DNA of 18,022 nt. Source: an uncultured Prevotella sp. (GTDB lineage: Bacteria; Bacteroidota; Bacteroidia; Bacteroidales; Bacteroidaceae). The position numbers were made by a program, and so were the translations under genes. Below, piece by piece: positions 5,124 to 13,828 of this stretch. Under the pieces are notes generated by a model. The model made no database searches and was not told the DNA's origin. It saw only the letters and a program-made list of their open reading frames with translations. The stretch lies in assembly GCA_937922435.1 (NCBI GenBank), contig CAKZVT010000057.1:1-18022 (forward strand), in the 5' to 3' direction. Positions within the stretch are counted from its first letter, which is position 1. Each line of letters begins with the position of its first letter.

Positions 5124-7729
5124 TTCGCCTTCAGCCGCTTCACCATGCGCCAAATCTCGCCAACCCACATCACCACGGAGGTGCTTGCTATGATGACGAG
5201 CCACTCGTTCAGGCTGAGCGGGTCGGTACGGAACATCGCACCGCCGAAGGTCACTATGAGCCACTGTCCGCCCAAGATGATGAGCAGCACGAGCAGCAGG
5301 CCGTTGTCGTGGGTGAAGGCGTGGAAGGCGGAATGGTTTGAACCGAACGCCTTGGCGTTAAACAAATTCCAGAACTGGAGCATCACGAACGTGGTGAAGA
5401 ACAGTGAAAGCTCGTGCAGGTGAACGCCGCCGCTGCTCTGGTTGCAGTGTATGAGGAAAGCGAACAGCACTATGAAGAACGCCAGGCCGATGCCTATGAT
5501 GCCACGCGCCATGCCCTTGGTTATGATGAAGTCGGTCTGCTTGCGCGGCTTTTCGGCCATCACTTCGCGCGAAGGAGGCAGCGACGCCAGCGCGAGGGCG
5601 GCGAAGGTGTCCATGATGAGGTTGACCCAGAGGATTTGGGTGACGGTGAGCGGCAGTTCCGTTCCTATTACAGAGCCGCCCAGCACGAGCAGCAGCGCGG
5701 TGACGTTGACCACCAGCTGGAAGAAGAGGAAACGCTGAATGTTCTTGTAAAGGGAGCGTCCCCACATCACGGCGTTCACTATGCTGCCGAACGAGTCGTC
5801 GATAAGCGTCATGTCGCTGGCCTCCTTTGCCACCGACGTTCCAGAGCCGAGCGACAGGCCGACGTGGGCGTGGTGCAGGGCGGGAGCGTCGTTGGTGCCG
5901 TCGCCCGTGACGGCTACTACCGCACCGTGCTTCTGCAACAGGTTGACAAGGCGCTGCTTGTCGGTGGGTCTTGCGCGGCTCATCACGCGCAGCTTGGGCA
6001 CGAGTTCGTAAGCCTCTTCGTCTGAAAGGGCGGCGAAGTCAGGCCCTGTGATTTGCGCCTCGGCCGGTGTCTGCTTGTCCCAAATGCCTATCTGGCGTGC
6101 TATTTCGATAGCCGTTGCCGACGTGTCGCCGGTCACTATCTTCACCTGTATTCCCGCGCTGACGCACTGTCCTACAGCTCTGGGCACGTCGAGGCGGATG
6201 GGGTCGCTGATGGCCGTTACTGCCTGGAAGGTCAGCTTCTCGCCTCCGGACAGCGCGCTCATGTCGGGCTGTTCGCCGTCGGCCAGCGTGCGGAAGGCGA
6301 AGGCCAGCGTGCGCATGGCCTGGTTCTGGTAGCCACGCAGGCGGTTGGTTATTTCGGTGCGCTCGGTGTCGTCGAGGTCGCACAGCGACATGATGATTTC
6401 GGGCGCGCCCTTCACCATCAGTACCCGCTTGCCGTTCACCTTTCCTATGGTCGCCATGTACTTGCGCTCGGTTGAGAACGGCAGCTGCGCTTCTATGTAT
6501 TCGTCTTTCCTAAGTTCCTTATAGTCGATGCCTGCCTTCTCGAGCCACAAGAGCAGGGCTATTTCCGTTGGGTTGCCGATGCCCTTTCCGCCCTCGCTGT
6601 CGAGGTGGGCGGTGGTGTTCAGGGCTATGGCGGAGCGGAAGAGCGCGTCGTCGGTGTCATACTGCTGCATCTCGGCCACCTGCATCTTGTTCTGCGTCAG
6701 CGTGCCGGTCTTGTCGGTACAAATCACCGTCACGGCGCCCATCGTCTCGCAGGCGTGCAGCTTGCGCACGAGGTTGTTGTTCTTCAACATGCGCCTCATG
6801 TTGAGCGCAAGGCTAAGGGTCACGGCCATCGGCATGCCCTCGGGCACGGCCATTACTATTAATGTGACGGCCATCATGAAGTATTGCAGCACGGTCTCGG
6901 CCATGCGCAGGTAGTCTGCCGACGCCCATACGCCCTCGGCGTCGACAATGATGTCGCGGCCGAGGAAGATTACGAAGGCGGCGATTGATATGCCTATACC
7001 GAACTTGCTGATTAGCTTCGCCAGCTTGTCGAGCTGCAAGTTGAGCGGCGTCTTGACCGAAGTGATTTCGGTGCTGGCGCGCGACACCTTGCCGATTTCC
7101 GTGGCGTCGCCCACCTCGGTGACGCAGAACGAGCCGCGGCCGTTCATCACCATCGTGCTGCGCAGCACTTTCCCTGACGGGTAAGTGGCCTCCTTGTCGT
7201 TCTTCTCGGGGTCGGCGTGCTTGGTTATGATGGGTTCGCCCGTGAGCGACGACTCGTCAATCTGAAGGTCGGTCGATTCTATTAGCGTGCCGTCGGCGGG
7301 TATTTCGTCGCCCACCTCTATTATAACGACGTCGCCCACGACGACGTCCTTCCTCGCCACCTCGACCACCTTGCCGTCACGCCTCACCTTGACGGGCTGC
7401 TCCTCGCCAAGCGCGGTGAGCACGTTGAACTTCTTGGCGGCGTCCATCTCGAACCAGAAGCCGATAGTAGTAGCCAGCACTATTGCCAGTATTATGCCGA
7501 TGGTCTCCACGTATTCGCCGTGGATGGCGGCCAGGCCGAGCGATATTACCGCGGCCACGAGCAAAATCTTGATGATAGGGTCCTTGTATTTGTCAAGGTA
7601 GAGTTTCCAAAGCGGAGTGCGCTTTGGCGGAGTCAGCGTGTTCTCGCCGTGCTCCCTGCGGCTTTTCTCGACATCGCCGGCGCTCAAGCCTCTAAGGTTT
7701 GAGTACAGCGGATTAATCTCGTTGCTCAT
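5120..7729 (-). CDS. Calcium-translocating P-type ATPase, PMCA type
   Basis: This 869-residue P2-type ATPase would pump Ca2+ out of the cytoplasm at the inner membrane. Domains in order: cation-ATPase N-terminal domain (about 8-75) with the first helix pair; actuator domain with T163-G-E-P; helix M4 with P296-E-G-M-P; phosphorylation site D339-KTGTLT; nucleotide-binding KGAPE (440-444) and TGD (533-535); hinge T608-GDGTNDAP; M5-M6 with N703-L-I-M-D707, the Asn and Asp that bind calcium in SERCA/PMCA pumps; and a C-terminal helix cluster to 869. The P-E-G-M-P and N-x-x-x-D pattern argues for calcium over sodium or potassium, but no experiment is visible. It begins the minus-strand run and overlaps the HAD gene by 4 bases. 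Confidence 0.95.
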   Translation of the reverse strand: MSNEINPLYSNLRGLSAGDVEKSRREHGENTLTPPKRTPLWKLYLDKYKDPIIKILLVAAVISLGLAAIHGEYVETIGIILAIVLATTIGFWFEMDAAKKFNVLTALGEEQPVKVRRDGKVVEVARKDVVVGDVVIIEVGDEIPADGTLIESTDLQIDESSLTGEPIITKHADPEKNDKEATYPSGKVLRSTMVMNGRGSFCVTEVGDATEIGKVSRASTEITSVKTPLNLQLDKLAKLISKFGIGISIAAFVIFLGRDIIVDAEGVWASADYLRMAETVLQYFMMAVTLIVMAVPEGMPMAVTLSLALNMRRMLKNNNLVRKLHACETMGAVTVICTDKTGTLTQNKMQVAEMQQYDTDDALFRSAIALNTTAHLDSEGGKGIGNPTEIALLLWLEKAGIDYKELRKDEYIEAQLPFSTERKYMATIGKVNGKRVLMVKGAPEIIMSLCDLDDTERTEITNRLRGYQNQAMRTLAFAFRTLADGEQPDMSALSGGEKLTFQAVTAISDPIRLDVPRAVGQCVSAGIQVKIVTGDTSATAIEIARQIGIWDKQTPAEAQITGPDFAALSDEEAYELVPKLRVMSRARPTDKQRLVNLLQKHGAVVAVTGDGTNDAPALHHAHVGLSLGSGTSVAKEASDMTLIDDSFGSIVNAVMWGRSLYKNIQRFLFFQLVVNVTALLLVLGGSVIGTELPLTVTQILWVNLIMDTFAALALASLPPSREVMAEKPRKQTDFIITKGMARGIIGIGLAFFIVLFAFLIHCNQSSGGVHLHELSLFFTTFVMLQFWNLFNAKAFGSNHSAFHAFTHDNGLLLVLLIILGGQWLIVTFGGAMFRTDPLSLNEWLVIIASTSVVMWVGEIWRMVKRLKAK

Positions 7730-7766
7730 CTGAAAACAAAAAAATGATAAAATTAATAATGCCTTG

Positions 7767-7774
7767 CAAAATTA
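7767..7774 (-). promoter_or_regulatory. Possible -7 box of the calcium ATPase gene
   Basis: TAATTTTG on the minus strand fits TAnnTTTG and lies 38 bases before the start codon. No clear -33 TTTG is found at 19-21 bases, so support is partial. Confidence 0.4.
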
Positions 7775-7862
7775 CTGAAAATAGCTGAAACCGAGGGACT
7801 TCAAGCTGCATTATCACGCAATTTTAACGTATCTTACTTTTTCTTCAGCCCCACCCCTCGTG

Positions 7863-7949
7863 CAAAAGACCGTCTTTCGCAATGCGAAAGACCACCTTTT
7901 ACAGTCTGAAAGGCCGTCTTTTGGAAGGCGAAAGACGGCCTTTTGCAAA
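7863..7949. repeat. AAAGACGGCCTTTT palindromic repeat cluster 1
   Basis: Two hairpins sit side by side. The first (about 7864-7900) is imperfect around CTTTCGCAATGCGAAAG. The second has perfect 13-bp arms AAAGGCCGTCTTT (7909-7921) and AAAGACGGCCTTT (7931-7943). It lies between the divergent ATPase and GH115 genes, so it does not follow a gene end here. The same unit recurs at 13625-13701 and, in a variant form, at 14921-14959. The rest of the 436-base space between the two genes holds only the promoter boxes. Confidence 0.75.
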
Positions 7950-8096
7950 CCCGTTGACAGTCAGCCACATAGCCGCAGGACGGCAACGCGGCTGTACGCG
8001 ACGTTTCACCGGCCTACGATTTTGTTTCACACGGCCACGCCCCGACGCATGGAAAGCAGCCTGCAATTTCAAACTTTTGCGACTTTGTTTCACGCT

Positions 8097-8128
8097 GTTG
8101 CACGCAATTGATATAGTATTTACCTTTG
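8097..8128 (+). promoter_or_regulatory. Promoter of the GH115-GH98 unit
   Basis: TACCTTTG (8121-8128) matches the Bacteroidetes -7 box. GTTG (8097-8100) lies 20 bases upstream as a weak -33 box, a feature that would fit a promoter needing an activator. The predicted start of transcription is about 30 bases before the GH115 start codon. Confidence 0.6.
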
Positions 8129-8165
8129 CCTGCAAATCAAAACAACAAAAAACCGTGGAATAATT

Positions 8166-10685
8166 ATGAGAAAGACCATTCTTTTAGTGTTGGCAATGTG
8201 CCTCGCCGTCAGCGTGGGAGCAGTCGAGACGTTTGTCTCGTTCACCCCCGTAGGCGGAGGCTTTGCCGTAGTGAAGGGCGGAAAGCCCGTCAATGTAGTG
8301 TGCGGCCATGACGACTTTGAGGGCGTGCAGATGGCTGCGGCCAACCTGGCCAAGGACTTCGGCCGCGTAAGCGGCACCGATGCGGCCGTAATGCAGTCGC
8401 CCCAGGGCGAGTGCGTCATCGTGGGCAGCCTTAAGTCGGGCGTCATCCAGCAGCTCGTCAAGGCCGGCAAGGTGGACGGTGCGCAGCTTGAAGGCAAGCG
8501 CGAGAAGTATCTCCTGCAAGTAGTTGACCACCCCTTGGACGGCGTAGGGCGCGCCCTCGTCATAGCCGGTAGCGACAAGCGCGGCGCCATCTACGGCGCA
8601 TACGAGCTGTCGAGGCAGATGGGCGTGTCGCCCTGGTACTGGTTTGCCGACGTTCCAACGCAGCGACACAAGGACGTATATATAAAGAAAGGTGTCTACA
8701 CCGACGGCGAGCCGAAGGTGAAGTACCGCGGAATATTCATCAACGACGAGTGGCCCTGCTTCGGCAACTGGACCCACTCAAAGTTCGGCGGCTTCAAGGC
8801 CGGCATGTACGAGCACGTGTTCGAGCTTATACTCCGACTGAAGGGCAACTTCATGTGGCCCGCCATGTGGAGCAGCGCGTTCTATGACGACGACCCTCTC
8901 AACGGCCCTCTGGCCGACAAGATGGGCGTAGTCATGGGCACGTCACACCACGAGCCGATGGCTCTGGCGCACACTGACTGGAAGCGCAACCGCAACGGCG
9001 AGTGGAACTACGCCACCAACGGCGAGGCTCTGCGCAAGTTCTGGACTACCGGCATTGAGCGCGCCAAGGACTGGGAGACCGTCGTAACCGTAGGAATGCG
9101 CGGCGACGGAGACGCGCCTATGGACGGCACGGGCAACATAAAGCTCATGGAGCAGATTGTGGCCGACCAGCGCGCAATCATCGAAAACGTGACAGGCCGC
9201 CCGGCGGAGGAGACCCCGCAGGTGTGGGCTTTGTACAAGGAAGTGCAGGACTACTACGACCAGGGTATGCAAGTGCCCGACGACATCACCCTGCTTCTCT
9301 GCGACGACAACTGGGGCAACGTGCGCCGTCTGCCTGCATTGGATGCAAAGCCGCGCAAGGGAGGCTACGGCATGTACTACCACTTCGACTACGTGGGCAC
9401 GCCGCGCTGCTCCAAGTGGATAAACATCAACCCCATACCGCGCGTATGGGAGCAGATGAACCTGTGCTACGAGTACGGCGTGCGCGAGCTGTGGATAGTC
9501 AACGTGGGCGACCTCAAGCCGATGGAATACCCCATAACCTTCTTCCTCGACATGGCCTGGGACCCCGAACGCTACAATCAGGACAACCTCGTGGAGCACT
9601 CGGTCGACTTCTGCCGCAGCGTGTTCGGCGACAAGGAGGCCGCCGAGGCGGCCCGTCTGCTGCGCACATACGCCAAGTATAACCGCCGAATGACGCCCGA
9701 AAACCTGTCTTACAAGACGTTCTCCATGAACTACGGAGAGTGGCAGCGCGTCACCGCCGAGTACGACCGGCTGGCCGCCGACGCCGAGGCGCTGGGCAAG
9801 CGGCTGCCAAAGGAGATGCAGGACGCATGGTTCCAGCTCATAGGTTACCCCATACTGGCCTGCTCAAACCTCTATGACATGTACTATGCGCAGGCCATGA
9901 ACCAGCGTCTCGCAAAGAAAAACGACCCCGAAGCCAACCTCTGGGCCGACCGCGTGGCGCAGTGCTTCGGCCGCGACAGCGTCCTTGCCAAGCAGTATCA
10001 CACCATGAACGGAGGCAAGTGGAACCACCTGATGTCGCAAATACACATCGGTTACACCAAATGGAGCGAGCCCAAGCAGCTCGTAATGCCGGCCGTAAAG
10101 CGCGTGGAAGGCACTCCGAAGGGTACGCTTACCTTCCCGACGCCGATGCCCGAGGGCACGTATTACGCTGCGAAGAAGGACAAGTACGAGTTCAAGGAGC
10201 GCGACGGCTACGTAAGCATAGAGGCCGAACACTTTACACGCAAGACCGACGGCAAGGCCGCCCGGTGGACTGTAATACCCGAGATGGGGCGCACCCTCTC
10301 GGCCATCACTCCCCAACCCGTCACCGCCTCGACCGAAGGCATGGCCTTGGAGTACGACATCTACACCGAGGGCGACGGCTATCCGCGCGTCACCCTGCGC
10401 TTCTCGCCCACGCTCAACTTCAACACCAAGGGTCTTAGCTACGCCGTAAGCTGGGACGGAGGAGAGGAAACCATAGTCAACATCAACGGCGACTACAACG
10501 GCGACCTCGGCCCAATACAGCGCGAAGGAGTCATCGACAGCCAGACCATACACGGCAAGCTGAAGCCCGGACGGCACACGCTGCGCATACGTCCGCTTGA
10601 CAACGGCCTCGTGCTTCAGAAGATAATGATTGACCTCGGCGGCATGCGCAAGAGCTTCCTCGGCGCGCCAGAGACTGTTTTTTAA
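8166..10685 (+). CDS. GH115 xylan alpha-1,2-glucuronidase, secreted
   Basis: An 839-residue protein of glycoside hydrolase family 115, which removes (4-O-methyl)glucuronic acid from internal xylose units of xylan. A signal peptide of about 20 residues (MRKTILLVLAMCLAVSVGA) directs it to the periplasm or surface. The N-terminal domain ends near residue 170. The catalytic TIM-barrel region carries family-typical stretches: N-D-E-W-P-C-F-G-N-W (about 194-203), FMWPAMW (229-235), D380-D-N-W-G-N and N446-V-G-D-L-K-P. The C-terminal GH115_C-type beta domain starts around Y-V-S-I-E-A-E-H-F and runs to the end. Length is normal for the family. The next gene is a GH98, and both fit a glucuronoarabinoxylan locus like the Bacteroides ovatus xylan PUL. 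The start follows an A-rich leader without a Shine-Dalgarno sequence, usual in Bacteroidetes. Exact catalytic residues were not assigned from memory. Confidence 0.95.
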   Translation: MRKTILLVLAMCLAVSVGAVETFVSFTPVGGGFAVVKGGKPVNVVCGHDDFEGVQMAAANLAKDFGRVSGTDAAVMQSPQGECVIVGSLKSGVIQQLVKAGKVDGAQLEGKREKYLLQVVDHPLDGVGRALVIAGSDKRGAIYGAYELSRQMGVSPWYWFADVPTQRHKDVYIKKGVYTDGEPKVKYRGIFINDEWPCFGNWTHSKFGGFKAGMYEHVFELILRLKGNFMWPAMWSSAFYDDDPLNGPLADKMGVVMGTSHHEPMALAHTDWKRNRNGEWNYATNGEALRKFWTTGIERAKDWETVVTVGMRGDGDAPMDGTGNIKLMEQIVADQRAIIENVTGRPAEETPQVWALYKEVQDYYDQGMQVPDDITLLLCDDNWGNVRRLPALDAKPRKGGYGMYYHFDYVGTPRCSKWININPIPRVWEQMNLCYEYGVRELWIVNVGDLKPMEYPITFFLDMAWDPERYNQDNLVEHSVDFCRSVFGDKEAAEAARLLRTYAKYNRRMTPENLSYKTFSMNYGEWQRVTAEYDRLAADAEALGKRLPKEMQDAWFQLIGYPILACSNLYDMYYAQAMNQRLAKKNDPEANLWADRVAQCFGRDSVLAKQYHTMNGGKWNHLMSQIHIGYTKWSEPKQLVMPAVKRVEGTPKGTLTFPTPMPEGTYYAAKKDKYEFKERDGYVSIEAEHFTRKTDGKAARWTVIPEMGRTLSAITPQPVTASTEGMALEYDIYTEGDGYPRVTLRFSPTLNFNTKGLSYAVSWDGGEETIVNINGDYNGDLGPIQREGVIDSQTIHGKLKPGRHTLRIRPLDNGLVLQKIMIDLGGMRKSFLGAPETVF

Positions 10686-10778
10686 TTGAAAATTGAGAGT
10701 TGAGAAGGGAGAATTATGATTAATTTTTGCAACGAGGGGTAATCATAATTCTCCCTTCTCAACTCTCAATTCTCAATT
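10684..10778 (+). repeat. 39-bp near-perfect hairpin between GH115 and GH98
   Basis: Arms 10684-10722 and 10740-10778 are inverted copies with one mismatch and a 17-base loop. The core is TTGAGAGTTGAGAAGGGAGA. The left arm begins inside the GH115 stop codon. After the right arm, 10784-10801 repeats part of it directly (TAATCATAATTCTCAATT) and further TTCTCCA units run to 10822. No T-run follows, so it is not a classical terminator. It could protect the upstream mRNA end, reduce read-through, or be an inserted palindromic element. Confidence 0.85.
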
Positions 10779-10833
10779 AAATGTAATCATAATTCTCAAT
10801 TTCCAATTCTCCATTCTCCATTTCAAATATCCC

Positions 10834-13482
10834 ATGAAACGTTTACCCATAGTCTTAATAGTTGTCTTAGTTTTATTAAGTTGCAGCCGGGCGTGGGGCG
10901 TCGATATGCGCCGCCCCGTCAGCCCGCTGCGTCCCATGTGGTTAGTCCACGTCACAAGCAACGACAAGGAGGACGTCGTGGAGACCATTGACGGCCTGCC
11001 CGACGACCTGAAGCCCTATGTTGTGCTCAACCTGGCCATGAACCACAAGGCCGACCCCTCCCTATTGGACTATTACCTGGGGCAATGCAAGAACAAGGGT
11101 GTGTGGGTCATGATACAGCCCAGCAGCGGACACACTCACTACATGGACTCCGTGAACATAGCGCGATACGAGGATTATTACCGCAAATACCCCAACCTCG
11201 TGGGCTACAACTTCTGCGAACAGGCGTGGGGATTTACAAGCGAGACCTTCGCCCAGCGCTGCGAGCTGTACTGCAAGCTGTTGGAAATAGGCTCGAAGTA
11301 CGGCGGCTACCTGTACATCAACGACATGCAGTCGGTATCGAACAATCCCTGGAACACCATATCGAAGATGAAGAAGTACGCGCGTTACGTCGAGTGCGTG
11401 TGCCGGTACAGCCGCAATCTAATCTACGGCGACAAGCTCACCATGGGGCTTGGCTACTACGACAACGAGAGCGCGTGCCTCGGCATGTTCCTCGGAGGCT
11501 ACGCCGACAACTACGCCGTGCGCTACGACCAGTTCTCGTGGAGCTATTCGGGGCGCACGAGCGTATTCGGTGAAGAGTACGGCTACGAAGTGCCCAACGC
11601 CCTTTCGTGGCTTACCTGCCCCGAGGCCCTGGCCGGAATGTCCATCGCCGAGCACCTGATGATGACCGGCGCGACGGTGATTGACGGCCCGGAAATATCC
11701 TCCATACTCATAATACGCCACGGACAAATGACTCCGGGCGGCAAGAACGTAGTGGCCGACGTGGTGCGCAAGGTAGTCGACGGCACCCTGCGCATACCCA
11801 CACGGCAGGAAGTGCTGGCACGGGTGAAGGCCGCCTACGTGTGCGACAAGAGCAGCAACGTGGACGACCCGCTGTACACCGGCCTCTACGGCATGGACGG
11901 ACAGAAGAAGCAGAACCGCACTTACCTCAAGCGCACGGGGCGTTACATTACCGTTCCGACGTTTGCCGAGATGCCCGAAGACGGCCTCTTCGACGTAGTT
12001 GTGACGCAGACAGGCGAACAGAGCTACGCCAACCGCTGGCCGACGGAGGCCGCGAAGGTGGAAGAACTGAACCGCCTTTACCCCGAGGAGTACACCGGCA
12101 CGATGTACGTAGGCCGTGCGGACAACCGCCTGCTGGCCTACAACAACTACATAAACACCGACATCGACGAGCAGGCCGACATCCCCTTGAAATACAACTC
12201 GTGCGATGCCGTTCATCTTGACTTCACCCCTCACACCTTCGCCGTTATCGAGGAGCAGGCCGACGGGCTGCAAGTCTACCTCAACAACTACCGCACCGAC
12301 AAGTCGGCCATGTGGCTTCAGTACCCCGGAGTGAGCGAGGACGACGGCCTGCCGCGGCTTAATTACAACACGGCCTTCGATTACTTTGACAACACATTCA
12401 TAGACAATCCCACCGACCGGCAGCTCCGCCGCAGTGTCATAGCCGTCCGTGGATGCACGGCCAAGCCTACGGTAACATGGAAAGACCGCGGCGAACACCC
12501 GGCCAGCAGCGTAAAAGAGGAGTACGCCGACGGCACGCTAACACTCACCATAACGCACAACGGGCCGCTCGACATAAGCATACAATGCGCCGGGAGCAAC
12601 CAAGACAGGCTCCCTGCGCCCACGTTCGCCGCCGTGGAGAGCATACCGCAGCCCGACATGCAGGCCGACATCGTGGCCGACGAGCTGGCGTATGACTTCG
12701 AGGACATGGCCGAGGGCGACGCCATTACGCCTACGTCGCAGCCCTGGCTGGCCGCCGACGGAGCGGGCGCGGCCGAAATAACGCAGTACGGCGGCAGCCT
12801 CGCGCTCAACCCTACGGCCATCGGCACGGGCGCGAACCGCGTGGGCGTAGCCAACCTTACGCGCTTCGGCGCGGAGCAGGACTACGCCGTAACGTGGAAA
12901 GAATACACCACGCAGGTGAGCAAGGGCGGCGTGCTGATGCGCGGAACTTACGCCGACGGCGGCGCAAACCCGGGTCTGATGGACGGCTACTACTTCCAGG
13001 TGAACACCGACCTGGCGCGCGGCGACACCCGTGTGGCCATCCGTAAAGTAACCAACAAGGCCGACGGCACGACACAATTCGACAACGGACAGCAGGGCGA
13101 AGCCGTCCTGCCTGCACCCGAACAGGGCCGTCCGCGCTGGTACCGCGCCACCTGCCAGAACAACTTTCTCACCCTTGAATACTCCGACGACGGCCTGACC
13201 TTCACGCAGGCCATAAGGCGCGCGGACAGCAAATACCACGAGGCCGGCGTCACCCAGCTGCTTTGGGGCATAGGCGTGCCCGACGTAAAGACGACGTATT
13301 ACGACGACATACGCCTCACCTACCTTTCGGGCACGGCCACATCGGGCATCGGCGGCATACATACAGTCACCGCTCCGTCGTCACAGAACGATGCCTGGTA
13401 CACCCTTCAGGGCGTGCGCATAGCGCGCCCCACAGCTCCCGGCGTGTACATCAAGGGCGGACGCAAGCATGTGGTAAGGTGA
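10834..13482 (+). CDS. GH98 endo-glycosidase (probable xylanase) with lectin-like module
   Basis: An 882-residue glycoside hydrolase of family 98. The catalytic (98M) domain runs from about 27 to 330 with RRPVSPLRPMWLVHV (26-40), V-M-I-Q-P-S-S-G and N-F-C-E129-Q-A-W-G-F, the family signature that contains a Glu placed at the active site in studied members. A GH98 C-terminal beta domain follows (to about 595). A predicted concanavalin-like or DUF1080-like module spans about 640-845. The last 28 residues (WYTLQGVRIARP...GVYIKGGRKHVVR) look like short tails on secreted Prevotella proteins. The N-terminus has a signal peptide, with either a lipobox LLSC (Cys17) or a normal cleavage after A-W-G. 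Family 98 includes blood-group endo-galactosidases and the B. ovatus xylanase; the GH115 neighbour favours xylan. It lies 148 bases after GH115 with no full promoter between, so an operon is likely. Confidence 0.93.
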   Translation: MKRLPIVLIVVLVLLSCSRAWGVDMRRPVSPLRPMWLVHVTSNDKEDVVETIDGLPDDLKPYVVLNLAMNHKADPSLLDYYLGQCKNKGVWVMIQPSSGHTHYMDSVNIARYEDYYRKYPNLVGYNFCEQAWGFTSETFAQRCELYCKLLEIGSKYGGYLYINDMQSVSNNPWNTISKMKKYARYVECVCRYSRNLIYGDKLTMGLGYYDNESACLGMFLGGYADNYAVRYDQFSWSYSGRTSVFGEEYGYEVPNALSWLTCPEALAGMSIAEHLMMTGATVIDGPEISSILIIRHGQMTPGGKNVVADVVRKVVDGTLRIPTRQEVLARVKAAYVCDKSSNVDDPLYTGLYGMDGQKKQNRTYLKRTGRYITVPTFAEMPEDGLFDVVVTQTGEQSYANRWPTEAAKVEELNRLYPEEYTGTMYVGRADNRLLAYNNYINTDIDEQADIPLKYNSCDAVHLDFTPHTFAVIEEQADGLQVYLNNYRTDKSAMWLQYPGVSEDDGLPRLNYNTAFDYFDNTFIDNPTDRQLRRSVIAVRGCTAKPTVTWKDRGEHPASSVKEEYADGTLTLTITHNGPLDISIQCAGSNQDRLPAPTFAAVESIPQPDMQADIVADELAYDFEDMAEGDAITPTSQPWLAADGAGAAEITQYGGSLALNPTAIGTGANRVGVANLTRFGAEQDYAVTWKEYTTQVSKGGVLMRGTYADGGANPGLMDGYYFQVNTDLARGDTRVAIRKVTNKADGTTQFDNGQQGEAVLPAPEQGRPRWYRATCQNNFLTLEYSDDGLTFTQAIRRADSKYHEAGVTQLLWGIGVPDVKTTYYDDIRLTYLSGTATSGIGGIHTVTAPSSQNDAWYTLQGVRIARPTAPGVYIKGGRKHVVR

Positions 13483-13484
13483 AC

Positions 13485-13519
13485 ACCCACCCCAAACCCC
13501 TCCCCAAGGGAGGGGCTTC
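13485..13519. repeat. CCCTCCC/GGGAGGG palindromic repeat, copy 2
   Basis: An 8-bp perfect hairpin CCCCTCCC-CAA-GGGAGGGG (13497-13515) begins 14 bases after the GH98 stop codon and continues upstream as CACCCACCCCAAA. It is the reverse-complement relative of 3319-3347 and may help end the GH98 transcript, though no T-run follows. Confidence 0.7.
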
Positions 13520-13546
13520 AATTGCCTTGTCAGGCTGGGCGCATAC

Positions 13547-13578
13547 GGCTTGTCGGGCCAATCAGCCCCATCGGGCCT
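13547..13578. repeat. Palindromic repeat, GGCTTATCAGGCC family, copy 2
   Basis: GGCTTGTCGGGCCAATCAGC followed by CCCATCGGGCCT resembles 3247-3280 and 14074-14105. It is preceded by ATAC as is copy 3. Confidence 0.65.
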
Positions 13579-13624
13579 ATTAAAATCAGCCCACGCATAA
13601 CCCCTTGACAACCAACCGCTTAGC

Positions 13625-13701
13625 AAAAGGCCGTCTTTTAGCTTCTAAAAGACGGCCTTTTAGCGTGTCAAAGACGGCCTTTTGGAATGCAAAAGACCGT
13701 C
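13625..13701. repeat. AAAGACGGCCTTTT palindromic repeat cluster 2
   Basis: Two hairpins. One has perfect 17-bp arms (13625-13641 and 13645-13661, core AAAAGGCCGTCTTTT) with a 3-base loop. The other has 12-bp arms GACGGCCTTTTG (13673-13684) and CAAAAGACCGTC (13690-13701) with one mismatch and loop GAATG. The T-rich end makes it a possible bidirectional terminator about 140 bases after GH98. Confidence 0.75.
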
Positions 13702-13726
13702 AATCGGATTCACAGTGTTTCGGCGT

Positions 13727-13828
13727 GATTTGCAATCCGCCGAAATATACTATGAGGATTTGCAATCCGCTCAAACCGCCACACCTTGCTTTCAGCAAAC
13801 GAGGAGCAGTCAATCGGATTGCAAATCC
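13727..13828. repeat. GGATTTGCAATCC repeat cluster
   Basis: GATTTGCAATCCGC (13727-13740) and GGATTTGCAATCCGC (13756-13770) are followed by their inverse CGGATTGCAAATCC (13815-13828). GTCAATCGGATT also occurs at 13699-13710 and 13809-13820. No gene is seen. Together with neighbouring repeats this makes the 874-base space between GH98 and the next gene a repeat mosaic. Confidence 0.65.

Noticed and set aside
5124..5264. Longer N-terminus for the HAD phosphatase
   Set aside because: The extra 47 residues lie inside the ATPase C-terminus in another frame and would move the catalytic Asp far from the N-terminus.
7863..7949. Possible CRISPR array
   Set aside because: Units are palindromic, unequal and unevenly spaced, with no spacers of constant length and no cas genes; the same units occur elsewhere as hairpins.
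11419..12498. Long minus-strand frame inside the GH98 gene
   Set aside because: It lies within a gene with clear family motifs and comes from GC-rich codon bias.
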